A stretch of DNA of 64,000 bases from Paralithodes platypus (Eukaryota > Arthropoda > Malacostraca > Decapoda > Lithodidae): NCBI GenBank assembly GCA_032716605.1, contig CM064517.1:19822742-19886741 (forward strand), written 5' to 3'. Every line of letters starts with the position of its first letter. Position 1 is the first letter of the stretch. A model generated the notes under the pieces. It was not told the origin of the DNA and did no database searches. It saw nothing but the letters and a program-made list of their open reading frames with translations. Position numbers and translations under genes: made by a program. Positions 11,290 through 22,285 of this stretch are shown in pieces.

Positions 11290-11450
11290 TTTATTAATTT
11301 CGCCACAACACCAAACACCCCCAATGAAATTAATTAAAGTATATATGATCCGCCGGGATTCGATATCCGCCGGGTCATCACACACATATTTTTGCCACCT
11401 TAACCATTACACCACCAGGACGGTTAAAGGTTTATGCACACGCCTACGAC
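11290..11450 (-). mobile_element. tRNA-derived SINE (SINE-1), second copy
   Basis: Same family as 11,101 and 63,792: minus-strand GTCCTGGTGGTGTAATGG, then the TTTAATTAATTTCATTGGGG tail. The box B area reads GATATCGAATCC and is damaged. It shares the GTTTATGCACACGCCTAC head extension with the 63,792 copy. Confidence 0.75.
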
Positions 11451-11581
11451 TTATTATCCATTCTCGAATACTGGATATTAATCTAATCATGTTCATACTC
11501 CCAACCGCGCTATGGTAGGCCTAATGTTTAAGTGAGAGGAAAGAATATTCATGGGGCACAGATCATATATATATCAATTGC

Positions 11582-11585
<4 letters not shown>

Positions 11586-11646
<61 letters not shown>
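11586..11646. repeat. (AT)n microsatellite
   Basis: About 30 AT units. Confidence 0.97.
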
Positions 11647-11649
<3 letters not shown>

Positions 11650-11913
11650 GACAGCCTGTGTATGAACTTCAAAATTCGATGGAAACTAATTACCAATCAC
11701 CTGACCTACACTGCCAACCCACAGTGAACGCTGTACATCAGCCTATCTCTATATAATGTATAGATACATCTGTACATCTGTGTTTCACATACAGCCATTG
11801 AAAGGCGAGCGAGCAAGCACGCACGCACGCACACACTATAATTTACACTTCCACTAATATACTGTATACCAACCTACACGCGCAAGTGCACAAACATATA
11901 CACATACGAAAAA

Positions 11914-12709
11914 ACACACTTTTACACTGACATACGAAACAAACCACGTACAGTATGCACTCCCACACTTCTAAACACACTTTTACACGGACATACGAAA
12001 CAAACCACGTACAGTATGCACTCCCACACTTCTAAACACACTTTTACACTGACATACGAAACAAACCACGTACAGTATGCACTCCCACACTTCTAAACAC
12101 ACTTTTACACTGACATACGAAACAAACCACGTACAGTTTGCACTCCCACACTTCTAAACACACTTTTACACTGACATACGAAACAAACCACGTACAGTTT
12201 GCACTCCCACACTTCTAAAACACACTTTTACACTGACATACGAAACAAACCACGTACAGTTTGCACTCCCACACTTCTAAACACACTTTTACACTGACAT
12301 ACGAAACAAACCACGTACAGTTTGCACTCCCACACTTCTAAACACACTTTTACACTGACATACGAAACAAACCACGTACAGTTTGCACTCCCACACTTCT
12401 AAACACACTTTTACACTGACATACGAAACAAACCACGTACAGTTTGCACTCCCACACTTCTAAACACACTTTTACACTGACATACGAAACAAACCACGTA
12501 CAGTTTGCACTCCCACACTTCTAAACACACTTTTACACTGATATACGAAACAAACCACGTACAGTTTGCACTCCCACACTTCTAAACACACTTTTACACT
12601 GATATACGAAACAAACCACGTACAGTATGCACTCCCACACTTCTAAACACACTTTTACACTGACATACGAAACAAACCACGTACAGTATGCACTCCCACA
12701 CTTCTAAAC
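11914..12709. repeat. 61-bp satellite, about 13 copies
   Basis: Highly regular head-to-tail array. The unit contains CACTTTTACACTGACATACG, AAACAAACCACGTACAGT and GCACTCCCACACTTCTAAAC. Two unit variants occur in blocks: GTACAGTATGC at both edges and GTACAGTTTGC in the middle, with GATATACG in two units near the right. One unit has an extra A (about 12,220). The ordered variants point to recent unequal exchange from the centre. Confidence 0.97.
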
Positions 12710-12748
12710 GACTACCAGCATAAATTCAGAGAAAACTTGTACTACCAA

Positions 12749-13086
12749 TTAAGGGGAGATGGGTCGTTTTTCTAGACTCACTTCTCCCTCATGTTTAGCC
12801 CCATTAGTTTTCAGATTTTATGACGTTCGGCCGATTAGTTTGGCGATTTTAATACTTTATGCCCCAATTCTTTGTCAAGATTAAGACCTTTCGTGCAATT
12901 TAGGTGTCGATTTTTTCCTGGCGAGCGATAGCGAGCCTGTAATTTTAAGAATAACCGGTCTTCGGCTGGCACATTTTTCTACCGAAAAATTTACAAATTC
13001 ATCTAGAAGGGAGGTCTAGGGAGGAAACTAAAAAATAATAATAAATATAAAACAATACGCAATTAAATACGCCCATCTCCCCTTAA
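12749..13086 (+). mobile_element. Family A element, full length (A-I type)
   Basis: TTAAGGGGAGATGGGTCG at the left and GCCCATCTCCCCTTAA at the right, so the inverted ends are about 15-17 bp. All modules are present: four roughly 32-bp repeats, CCTGGCGAGCGATAGCGAGC, an ACCGGTCTTCGGCTGG hairpin, and CATTTTTCTACCGAAAAAT. Confidence 0.92.
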
Positions 13087-13480
13087 TCAAACTCCAACAC
13101 ACGGCCGACGCGGAACATAACACAAAACTCCCATCAAACGAAACTATCAATTAATATAAGGGACGTAATACCGCTGCCCTCTACCGCTCGCACACGCTTC
13201 CAAGTATATATGTGGGCTTTATTTACCTTTCATTTCACTTTGGCTATCTTTAGAAGATTCTATTTGCAGGAGTTACAGGGATAATTGAGAATACAGTTAC
13301 ACATATTTCTATTTACAGGAGTTTCGGGATAATTGAGAATACAGTTACACGTATTTTTATTTGAACTGTTAAGACTAACTAATGATATTTGCCTAGAACC
13401 CCCCCCCCCCCCCTAATCATATATTGCATACATTGTCAAGTTTTACATAATTACAATTAAACACGAATCATAACTATCAA
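13087..13480. other. Unassigned stretch with a local duplication
   Basis: A block with GATAATTGAGAATACAGTTA occurs twice about 50 bp apart (13,280 and 13,329). A C-run of 13 lies at 13,400. AACTATCAATTAA occurs at both edges (13,143 and 13,473). No gene seen. Confidence 0.4.
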
Positions 13481-13809
13481 TTAAGGGGAGATGGGCGTAT
13501 ATATTTGCTCATTTATGTATCATTATATTATGTTATTTGTTTCCTCTGCAGCCCTCCATCAAGCTTGAAAAACACCCGCCCAAGAACTTCCTTCAAGCTA
13601 AATTTGTAAATTTGTCTATAGAAAAATGGCTCGCTATCACTCGCTAGGAAAAAACCGACACCTATATGACACGAAGTCTTAATATTGACCAAACAAAATG
13701 GGGCAAAAGGTCTTAAAATCGCCAAACTATTGGACCAAAAGTCATATAATATGAACACTAATGGGACTAAACATGAGGGAGAAGGGGGACCAGAAAACCG
13801 ACCCATTAA
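13481..13809 (-). mobile_element. Family A element
   Basis: TTAAGGGGAGATGGGCG at the left. The right end is shortened (CGACCCATTAA, missing CTCCCC). The minus-strand modules are in order, but the CCGGC hairpin region is deleted next to GAAAAATGGCTCGCTATC. Confidence 0.88.
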
Positions 13810-13861
13810 GGGAGCTCAGACGGTATTGTGCATTATTTACTGGTTCGGCTCAATGGTTTAA
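13806..13861 (+). mobile_element. 56-59-bp TTAA-flanked mini-element (family H)
   Basis: The segment TTAAGGGAGCTCAGACGG ... GGTTCGGCTCAATGGTTTAA recurs in inverse orientation at 42,285-42,343, again exactly between two TTAA tetramers. It has no obvious long inverted ends. Confidence 0.55.
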
Positions 13862-13975
13862 TATATACAAACATATTCCTACACTTACCCACCCTATTCA
13901 ACATCTGACAGACATTAATACAGCACAAAGCGAGAGACACGACTTATTAGCGCCACCGTACAATACACGCATACA
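13862..13975 (-). mobile_element. Family G foldback element, truncated
   Basis: Shares CCTACACTTACCCACCC, CAACATCTGACAGACATTAA and the terminal GACTTATTAGCGCCACCGTAC with the copies at 22,068 and 47,417. Only one half is present. Confidence 0.7.
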
Positions 13976-14273
13976 GACACACACAGAGTTCAACTCAAAC
14001 GTACCAACAATAAACTGTGATTAATGAGATGCTCTCATAGTTTATATATTCGCAGCAAACACACACACAACGGTATAAAACGGGACTGTGTAATGTATGT
14101 ATGTAAATATACATATTGTACAGTATCTCTCTCTCTCTCTATCTATAGAGAGAGAGAGTCTAGACTCTAGAATCATGTAAGGTATGCATATATTACCAAA
14201 GTTACTGATACTATATTCCTCAACCACCTTGCTTTTATCCTACATACCAGATCCTACATACCAGATCCTTCAC

Positions 14274-14633
<360 letters not shown>

Positions 14634-14740
14634 TATAACCCTTCCACACAGCTCTCTCATTACAGACATCATTCTTTCTTGGTTTTGATATAGCCTACTG
14701 TTTGGACATTTCACGCCATTTAAGGACTGGACTGTTGAGG

Positions 14741-15216
14741 TTAATAAGGGGAGAAGGGGCATTTTTCTGGTCCCCTTTCTCCCTCGTGTTAATTCCCAAT
14801 TGTTTTGAGATTATAAGACGTTCGGCCCATTAGTTTGGCGATGTTAAGACCTTTCGCCCCATTTCGTTGTCAATTTTAAGACCTTTCGTGCCATTTAGGT
14901 ATCGATTACTTACCGTATATTTTAGTTTCCTCCCTAGACCTCCATCAAACTTAAATAACACCTGCCAAGACCCTCCTTCAAGATAAATTTGTAAATTTTT
15001 CGATAGAAAAAGTCCGGTTCCTCTTAACTTATTTATCGCTCGTCAGGAAAACAAATCGACACCTAAATGACACGAAAAGTCTTAATATTGACAAATAAAT
15101 GGGGCGAAATGTCTTAAATTCGCCAAACTAATGGGCCAAACGTCTTAAAATTTGAAACCTTGTGGGGCTGAACATGAGGAAGAAAGGGACCAGAAAAATG
15201 ACCCATCTCCCCTTAA
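14741..15216. mobile_element. Family A head-to-head composite
   Basis: The left 165 bp is the 5' half of family A in plus orientation (internal repeats up to GTGCCATTTAGGTATCGATT). From about 14,910 the sequence is a nearly complete family A in minus orientation that ends CCCATCTCCCCTTAA. Both outer ends are therefore the same element end, and the whole (about 475 bp) can fold back through the roughly 32-bp repeats. TTAA at 14741 and 15213. Confidence 0.8.
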
Positions 15217-15360
15217 CTCATTCAATACGATGGCGCAATTTAAATTTTGCTGGCTACCTTTAAATGATTGGATTCGGTTTAGAAATGGCCTGTCGGTATC
15301 AAAGAGTAAACTGAGATTAGCTATACCCTCTTGCTTCATAAAGGTCTTACCTAAGCTTAA
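15213..15360. other. Possible family E-like TTAA segment
   Basis: The 148 bp between two A copies starts TTAACTCATTCAATACGATGG, resembling the start of the short element at 32,136 (TTAACCCCTTTAACACGATGG). The right side ends at the next TTAA. The inverted end is not clear. Confidence 0.4.
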
Positions 15361-15692
15361 GGGGAGGTATTTAGTTTGTTCCCTACTTTTTCATCAAGCT
15401 TAAAATTACACCCCCTAGACCCCCTTTCAAGATAAATGTGTACATTTTGCGGTAGAAAAATGTCCCGGCCAGAGGCCGGTTGCTCTTAAATTACAGGCTC
15501 GCTATCGCTCGCCAAGAAACAATCGACACCTTAACGGCACGAAAGGTCTTAAAATTGACAGAAATGGGACAAAATATCTTAAAATATCCATACTACTAGG
15601 GCGAAGGTCTTAAAATCTCAAAAGCAATGGGGCTAAACATGAGGGAAAAAGGGGTCCAGAAAAAAATCCCTCAAGTGGAAATCTCCCCTTAA
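15357..15692 (-). mobile_element. Family A element, full length (A-II type)
   Basis: TTAAGGGGAGGTATTTAG at the left, GGAAATCTCCCCTTAA at the right, both with TTAA. Minus-strand modules complete. Confidence 0.9.
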
Positions 15693-16020
15693 TACAAATC
15701 GCCCCGTGTTAGCCGCAATAACATAAAAATAACACTATCGTACTGAAGGGGATAACATTAAATTTTCAACAGTAGCCAATTTCACCTTTTAAATCAAGTA
15801 ATGCCACTTGAGAAAAACCTTATACACACCACCCGGGATTCGAACCCTGGACCAATTTGTTGCAATTGAAGGAAAATGGCCTTGTTCTCATCTTGATTAC
15901 TCGGTTTTTACAAAGATTCGGTTGAAAAATATCATGTTTTACAATTAATTATGCAAACTTGATATTGATATGACTCAAGAGTAATAGTAGTTTCATATTT
16001 TCTATAAACAAGAAGTTATC
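15693..16020. other. Unassigned stretch with a tRNA-like trace
   Basis: CGGGATTCGAACCCTGG at 15,834 resembles an inverted box B of a tRNA-derived SINE, but box A is not found. The rest is AT-rich single-copy sequence. Confidence 0.35.
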
Positions 16021-18722
16021 TGCCTCCCTTTCTCTCCCTTAGCTCTCTCTCCCTCTATCTCATTCTCTCGCTCTTTCTCTACCATGCCCAGTGCCCACCT
16101 TTCTTTAACTCTCTATCAACCATGCCCCCTTTCTTTAACTCTCTCTCCCTCTATCTACTCTTTCTCTACCATGCCCCCTTTCTTTAACTCTCTCTCCCTC
16201 AATCTACTTTCTCTACCATGCCCCCTTTCTTTAACTCTCTCTCCCTCTATCTCATTATCTCTCTCTCTACTCTTTCTTTACCATGCCCCTTTCTTTAACT
16301 CTCTCTCCCTCAATCTACTTTCTCTACCATGCCCCCTTTCTTTAACTCTCTCTTCCTCTATCCTCTCTCTCTCTACTCTTTCTTTACCATGCCCCCTTTC
16401 TTTAACTCTCTCTCTCTCTCTCTCTCTACTCTTCTCTACCATGCCCCCTTTCTTTAACTCTCTCTTCCTCTATCCTCTCTCTCTCTCTCTCTATTTCTCT
16501 ACCATGCCCCCTTTCTTTACTCCTCTCTCTCTCTCTCTCTCTCTTTCTCTACCATGCCCCCTTTCTTTAACTCTCTCTTCCTCTATCCTCTCTCTCTCTA
16601 CTCTTTCTTTACCATGCCCCCTTCTTTAACTCTCTCCTTTCCTCTATCCTCTCTCTCTACTCTTTCTCTACCATGCCCCCTTTCTTTACTCTCTCCTCTC
16701 CCTCATCTACTCTTTCTCTACCATGCCCCCTTTCTTTAACTCTCTCTCTCTATCCTCTCTCTCTCTACTCTTTCTCTACCATGCCCCCTTTCTTTAACTC
16801 TCTCTTCCTCTATCCTCTCTCTCTCTACTCTTTCTCTACCATGCCCCCTTTCTTTAACTCTCTCTCTCTCTCTCTACTCTTTCTCTACCATGCCCCCTTT
16901 CTTTAACTTTCTCTCTCTTCCTCTATCCTCTCTCTCTCTTCTCTCTTTCTCTACCATGCCCCCTTTCTTTACTCTCTCTTTCCTCTACCTCTCTCTCTCT
17001 ACTCTTTCTCTACCATGCCCCCTTTCTTTAACTCTCTCTCCCTCAATCTACTCTTTCTCTACCATGCCCCCTTTCTTTAACTCTCTCTTCCTCTATCCTC
17101 TCTCTCTCTCTCTACTCTTTCTCTACCATGCCCCCTTTCTTTAACTCTCTCTTCCTCTATCCTCTCTCTCTCTACTCTTTCTCTACCATGCCCCCTTTCT
17201 TTAACTCTCTCTTCCTCTATCCTCTCTCTCTCTACTCTTTCTCTACCATGCCCCCTTTCTTTAACTCTCTCTCCCTCAATCTACTCTTTCTCTACCATGC
17301 CCCCTTTCTTTAACTCTCTCTTCCTCTATCCTCTCTCCTCTCTCTCTACTCTTTCTCTACCATACCCCTTCTTTAACTCTCTCTCCCTCAATCTACTCTT
17401 TCTCTACCATGCCCCCTTTCTTTAACTCTCTCTTCCTCTATCCTCTCTCTCTACTCTTTCTCTACCATGCCCCCTTTCTTTAACTCTCTCTCCCTCAATC
17501 TACTCTTTCTCTACCATGCCCCCTTTCTTTAACTCTCTCTTCCTCTATCCTCTCTCTCTCTACTCTTTCTCTACCATGCCCCCTTTCTTTAACTCTCTCT
17601 CTCTCTCTCTACTCTTTCTCTACCATGCCCCCTTTCTTTAACTCTCTCTTCCTCTATCCTCTCTCTCTCTACTCTTTCTCTACCATGCCCCCTTTCTTTA
17701 ACTCTCTCTCTCTCTCTCTACCATGCCCCCTTTCTTTAACTCTCTCTCTCTCTCTCTCTCTACTCTTTCTTTACCATGCCCCCTTTATTTAACTCTCTCT
17801 TCCTCTATCCTCTCTCTCTCTACTCTTTCTCTACCATGCCCCCTTTATTTAACTCTCTCTCCCTCTATCTACTCTTTCTCTACCATGCCCCCCTTCTTTA
17901 ACTCTCTCTCCCTCTATCTACTCTTTCTCTACCATGCCCCCTTTCTTTAACTCTCTCTCCCTCTATCTACTCTTTCTCTACCATGCCCCCTTTCTTTAAC
18001 TCTCTCTCCCTCTATCTACTCTTTCTCTACCATGCCCCCTTTCTTTAACTCTCTCTCCCTCTATCTACTCTTTCTCTACCATGCCCCCTTTCTTTTAACT
18101 CTCTCTCTCCCTCTATCTACTCTTTCTCTACCATGCCCCCTTTCTTTAACTCTCTCTCCCTCTATCTACTCTTTATATCCAAACTGCCCCGTAAGGACCA
18201 ATAGGTCTGTTGCAGTTTGTTCTCCTTTGTATTCCTTTGTATTCCTTTGTATTCTCTACCATGCCCCCTTTATTTAACTCTCTCTCCCTCTATCTACTCT
18301 TTCTCTACCATGCCCCCTTTCTTTAACTCTCTCTCCCTCTATCTACTCTTTCTCTACCATGCCCCCTTTCTTTAACTCTCTCTCCCTCTATCTACTCTTT
18401 CTCTACCATGCCCCCTTTCTTTAACTCTCTCTCCCTCTATCTACTCTTTCTCTACCATGCCCCCTTTCTTTAACTCTCTCTCCCTCTATCTACTCTTTCT
18501 CTACCATGCCCCCTTTCTTTAACTCTCTCTCTCCCTCTATCTACTCTTTCTCTACCATGCCCCCTTTATTTAACTCTCTCTCCCTCTATCTACTCTTTCT
18601 CTACCATGCCCCCTTTCTTTAACTCTCTCTCCCTCTATCTACTCTTTCTCTACCATGCCCCCTTTATTTAACTCTCTCTCCCTCTATCTACTCTTTCTCT
18701 ACCATACCCCCTTTTCTCCCCC
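16021..18722. repeat. 2.7-kb polypyrimidine minisatellite
   Basis: About 55-60 units built on ACCATGCCCCCTTTCTTTAA followed by (CT)n and CCTCTATC, with unit length about 40-60 bp. The right third (from about 17,860) is much more regular (about 49 bp) than the left. The plus strand is over 90 percent C and T in long runs. Short frames starting at each ATG are a by-product. A small retroelement tail interrupts it at 18,172-18,255. Confidence 0.95.
18172..18255 (+). mobile_element. LINE 3'-end scrap inside the pyrimidine array
   Basis: A roughly 84-bp non-array insert contains CCCCGTAAGGACCAATAGG and GTCTGTTGCAGTTTG, then three copies of CCTTTGTATT. Short tandem 3' tails of this kind are typical of CR1/L2-clade LINEs. 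The longer LINE in this window also ends in a TTTGTACTTCC-type tandem. The parent family of this scrap differs from that LINE. Confidence 0.6.
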
Positions 18723-18834
18723 TCTATCTCTCTCTCACAGCGTACGTCATCAGAGCCACGGAGGTTGTTGCCATGACAACCACTACACACACACTAACAC
18801 ACATACAGGCATGCACCTACACGCACTCAATTGC

Positions 18835-18835
18835 T

Positions 18836-18868
<33 letters not shown>

Positions 18869-18870
18869 AT
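18835..18870. repeat. (AC)n microsatellite
   Basis: About 15 AC units within a histidine/threonine-frame, low-complexity stretch that runs from 18,780 to 19,000 and contains CT- and AC-rich sequence. No gene is supported there. Confidence 0.9.
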
Positions 18871-19271
18871 TCAATTGCTCACTTTCACTCGCTCTCTCTC
18901 ACGCATACACACACGTTTTCATTTGCGCTCTCTCTCAACACCTCTAAAACACACATGTATTCACTTGCGCTCTTCTCTTCTCTTCTCTTATCTTCTCTTC
19001 TCTCTCTGAAAAACATGACCAACCCATACGCTGTAAAACTTGTATATTCCTTATTTCAATGTAACAACAATCATATACAAAAGTGTTTCAATCGCTCACA
19101 TATTCAAAGCAATACACATACACGGTTGCAACACTTGCCATCACGTTTGCTACATCTGAACACTATACACAGAACACAGTGCAACCATGTCCTCCTGTAC
19201 TGACCATGTACAGTTGTCAAACGACGAACCTGGTACAACTTCTGTGGAGTACTGGCTGTATTTTATCACCG

Positions 19272-19653
19272 ATAAGGGAGCCCACCTCGCTTTTTTTCTT
19301 CTTTCTCTCCCTCTCTCTTTGGCTTATATCCATTCGGCCCCATTCAGCCTACTGTTTTAAGACGTTTACCCCCATCCAGGTGTTATTATTTTCCTGGCGA
19401 GCGATAGCGAGCTAGTATATATATTTTTGTTTTGACAGCAAGCTAAATTTGTACATTTTTCGATAGAAAAATTTCTCCGGCGAAGCCGGATTTCTCCACA
19501 CAATGCTGGCTCGCTATCGCTCGCCAGGAAAAAATCAACACCTGGATGGGGATAAATGTCTTACAACAGTTGGCTGAATGGGGCCGAATGGATACAAGCC
19601 AGGGAAAGAGAGAAAAGAAGAGAAAGAAAAAAAAAGCCGGTGACCCCCCTTAA
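19272..19653 (+). mobile_element. Family B foldback element, full length
   Basis: Left end GATAAGGGAGCCCACCTCGC, right end CCGGTGACCCCCCTTAA. This copy shows the foldback best. GGCTTATATCCATTCGGCCC on the left pairs with GGGCCGAATGGATACAAGCC on the right, and the arms extend about 110 bp to GAGCTAGTAT / ATGCTGGCTC. Confidence 0.92.
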
Positions 19654-19655
19654 GG

Positions 19656-19807
19656 TTAACCATTTCAGTATGTTGTCATGTATATTTTAACCGAAATCGT
19701 ATCAAACCCTTTGATTCCTAGATGTCCTTTTTGAGCTGAACAACAAATCTTGTAGTACCGGTACTGTTAATAAAATATATAAATAATTATCTGACTGAAA
19801 GGGTTAA
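19656..19807 (+). mobile_element. Short TTAA element (family F), single copy
   Basis: Bounded by TTAACCATTTCAGTATG at the left and CTGACTGAAAGGGTTAA at the right. CCATTTCAGT and ACTGAAAGGG form the inverted ends. About 152 bp, sharing its right TTAA with the next C copy. The similar CTTGCTGAAAGGGTTAA end occurs before 45,862. Confidence 0.6.
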
Positions 19808-19984
19808 CCCCTTCTGTACCGGCAACGTCTTTTTAATTATATTGTCGCTACTATTAGACGATTTTATTCAGTTTAAAAGTGCCCCCAACAATGAACAGGC
19901 TTCTAACTATCTCACTTAACCCTTTTTACCACCACAAATCCTTCCTAAACTACACAAACTCGTGTAAATATAGCTAGAACTAAA
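19804..19984 (+). mobile_element. Family C element, right end lost
   Basis: TTAACCCCTTCTGTACCGGC followed by GCTACTATTAGACGATTTTA and the inverse half up to AAATATAGCTAGAACT. The GTACAGAAGGGGTTAA end has been replaced by a family A fragment. Confidence 0.8.
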
Positions 19985-20068
19985 AGTTTGATGGAGGTCT
20001 AGAGAGGAAACTAGAAACATAATAAATATATGAAATAATCGAGGTAAAACTAGAGCCTTCCCCCTTAA
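19985..20068 (+). mobile_element. Family A 3'-end fragment
   Basis: AGTTTGATGGAGGTCTAGAG through CCTTCCCCCTTAA, the last 80 bp of family A. It joins the truncated C copy directly. Confidence 0.75.
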
Positions 20069-20174
20069 TACTGTAGAGAGGAGGATGTATAGAGTATATG
20101 ACCGTGAGTGTATTGCATGGCGTCCTCCAGGCACGTTATGGGGAAGGGTTATAGGTAGGGCACGTTTGGCAGGA

Positions 20175-20705
20175 GTTGCACAGAGTAGTTAGTATCTCAA
20201 ATATCTTGCGGTCCACTTTGGGGAGATAGTCTAAGTAGAAAGAGAGATTGTGCAGTGCAGAGCGTGCAAAATACTACCTACTCTATTCTTGAACTGCTCT
20301 ACTGAATAATTATTTACAACTTCCGAGGGAAGTTTGTTCCAGGTAGAACATACGTATGAACAATTTCCACAAACATACTGCTGAACCGTTTTCATTCTAA
20401 CTTCCACCCAAAGTTACGAGTTGTATTCATAATAAGACAAAGCATATTCCAGGAGAGGCCGCATCAGAGCTTTGTAGAGTGTGAGGACTATTTCCTTATT
20501 TCTATACATAAATTGCCTCTCAATATAGCCCAATAATTGCTAAGCTTTCTTCTCTCTTTCCATGCACTGCCTGGAAAACTTTAGGTCACTGCCAATCACA
20601 ACACCCAAATTTCCAAGTTAGTCACTTTCAGAGGCTTTCCCAATAGCGAGAAGCCTGACTTGCGGTTTGCTTGACCGATATCCAGCACCTTGTATTTTTG
20701 CAAGC
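20175..20705 (-). mobile_element. LINE fragment (second CR1-like family), ORF2 3' part
   Basis: On minus, recognisable but frame-broken pieces of a reverse-transcriptase C-terminal region appear: a GVVIGSDLKFSRQC segment, LTLYKALMRPLLEYA, and a C-terminal NKLPSEVVN-like block followed by SVEQFK. It is related to, but clearly different from, the LINE at 8,094 and 56,765. The 3' end (AGTTAGTATCTC) is shared with 33,303. Its inner end abuts the CRE/CCAAT array without a gap (TTGCAAGCTTACGTCATC). Confidence 0.75.
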
Positions 20706-22020
20706 TTACGTCATCACCCCAGCAACCAATCGGCAACAATAACAACACTTACGTCATCACCCCAGTAGCCTATCAGCAACAATAACAACACATTCGTCAT
20801 TACCCCAGTAGCCAATCAGCAACAATAACAACACTTACGTCATCACCCCAGAAACCAATCAGCAACAATAACAACACATTCGTCACTACCCCAGCAACCA
20901 ATCAGCAACAATAACAACACATTCGTCACTACCCCAGCAACCAATCAGCAACAATAACAACACATTCGTCACTACCCACAACCAATCAGCAACAATAACA
21001 ACACATTCGTCACTACCCCAGCAACCAATCAGCAACAATAACAACACATTCGTCACTACCCCAGCAACCAATCAGCAACAATAACAACACATTCGTCACT
21101 ACCCCAGCAACCAATCAGCAACAATAACAACACATTCGTCATTACCCCAGTAGCCAATCAGCAACAATAACAACACTTACGTCATCACCCCAGAAACCAA
21201 TCGGCAACAATAACAACACATTCATTACCCCAGCAACCAATCAGCAACAATAACAACACATTCGTCATTACCCCAGTAGCTAATCAGCAACAATAACAAC
21301 ACATACATCATCACCCCAGCAACCAATCAGCAACAATAACAACACATACATCATCACCCCAGCAACCAATCAGCAACAATAACAACACATACATCATCAC
21401 CCCAGCAACCAATCAGCAACAATAACAACACATTCGTCATTACCCCAGTAGCCAATCAGCAACAATAACAACACATACATCATCACCCCAGTAACCAATC
21501 AGCAACAATAACACTTACATCATCACCCCAGCAACCAATCAGCAACAATAACAACACATACATCATCACCCCAGCAACCAATCAGCAACAATAACAACAC
21601 ATACATCATCACCCCAGCAACAATAACAACACATTCGTCATTACCCCAGTAGCCAATCAGCAACAATAACAACACATACATCATCACCCCAGTAACCAAT
21701 CAGCAACAATAACACTTACATCATCACCCCAGCAACCAATCAGCAACAATAACAACACATACATCATCACCCCAGCAACCAATCAGCAACAATAACAACA
21801 CATTCGTCATTACCCCAGTAGCCAATCAGCAACAATAACAACACATACATCATCACCCCAGTAACCAATCAGCAACAATAACAACACATACATCATCACC
21901 CCAGCAACCAATCAGCAACAATAACACTTACCTCATCACCCCAGCAACCAATCAGCAACAAGAAAAACACATACGTCATTACCTAAGAAACCAATCAGCA
22001 ACAATAACAAACCCTACGTC
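20705..22020. repeat. CRE/CCAAT minisatellite, left array (about 30 units)
   Basis: Unit about 43-44 bp containing ACGTCATCACCCCAGCAACC and CCAATCAGCAACAATAACAA. Each unit has a CCAAT box in a full NF-Y context (AACCAATCAG fits RRCCAATSRG). Many units have ACGTCATC or a decayed form (TTCGTCATT, ATACATCATC). Unit variants come in blocks. The minus strand is open across part of it because the unit lacks stops, which gives a repeat peptide that I do not consider a gene. Confidence 0.95.
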
Positions 22021-22067
22021 ATAAGATGGTAACCAAATAGGAACAAATAAATAGATCACCACCCTTG

Positions 22068-22285
22068 CGGTGGCGCAAATAAGTCATGTCTTAGCTGTCA
22101 TTACGTTTGGCTCGCTCTGTGCTGTATTAATGTCTGTCAGATGTTGAATAGGTTGGGTAAGTGTAGGAACATGTTTGTATATTTCACTCAAAAGGAAGAA
22201 ATCATGTATAAATATTGCTGATACCAATTATTGATCAAAACATAATTGGTGCCGAGACACCACTTATTAGGCCAACTGTACCTCT
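22068..22285 (+). mobile_element. Family G foldback element, full length
   Basis: GGTGGCGCAAATAAGTCATG at the left and CCACTTATTAGGCC at the right form the inverted ends, and the interior contains TGTCTGTCAGATGTTGAATA. Inverse copies are at 13,862 and 47,417. It sits between the left CRE/CCAAT array and the promoter-like island. Confidence 0.75.

Noticed and set aside
16084..18277. Ser/Leu/Pro-rich proteins starting at each ATG
   Set aside because: Every ATG is the ACCATGCCC of the pyrimidine minisatellite unit; frames end at unit variants.
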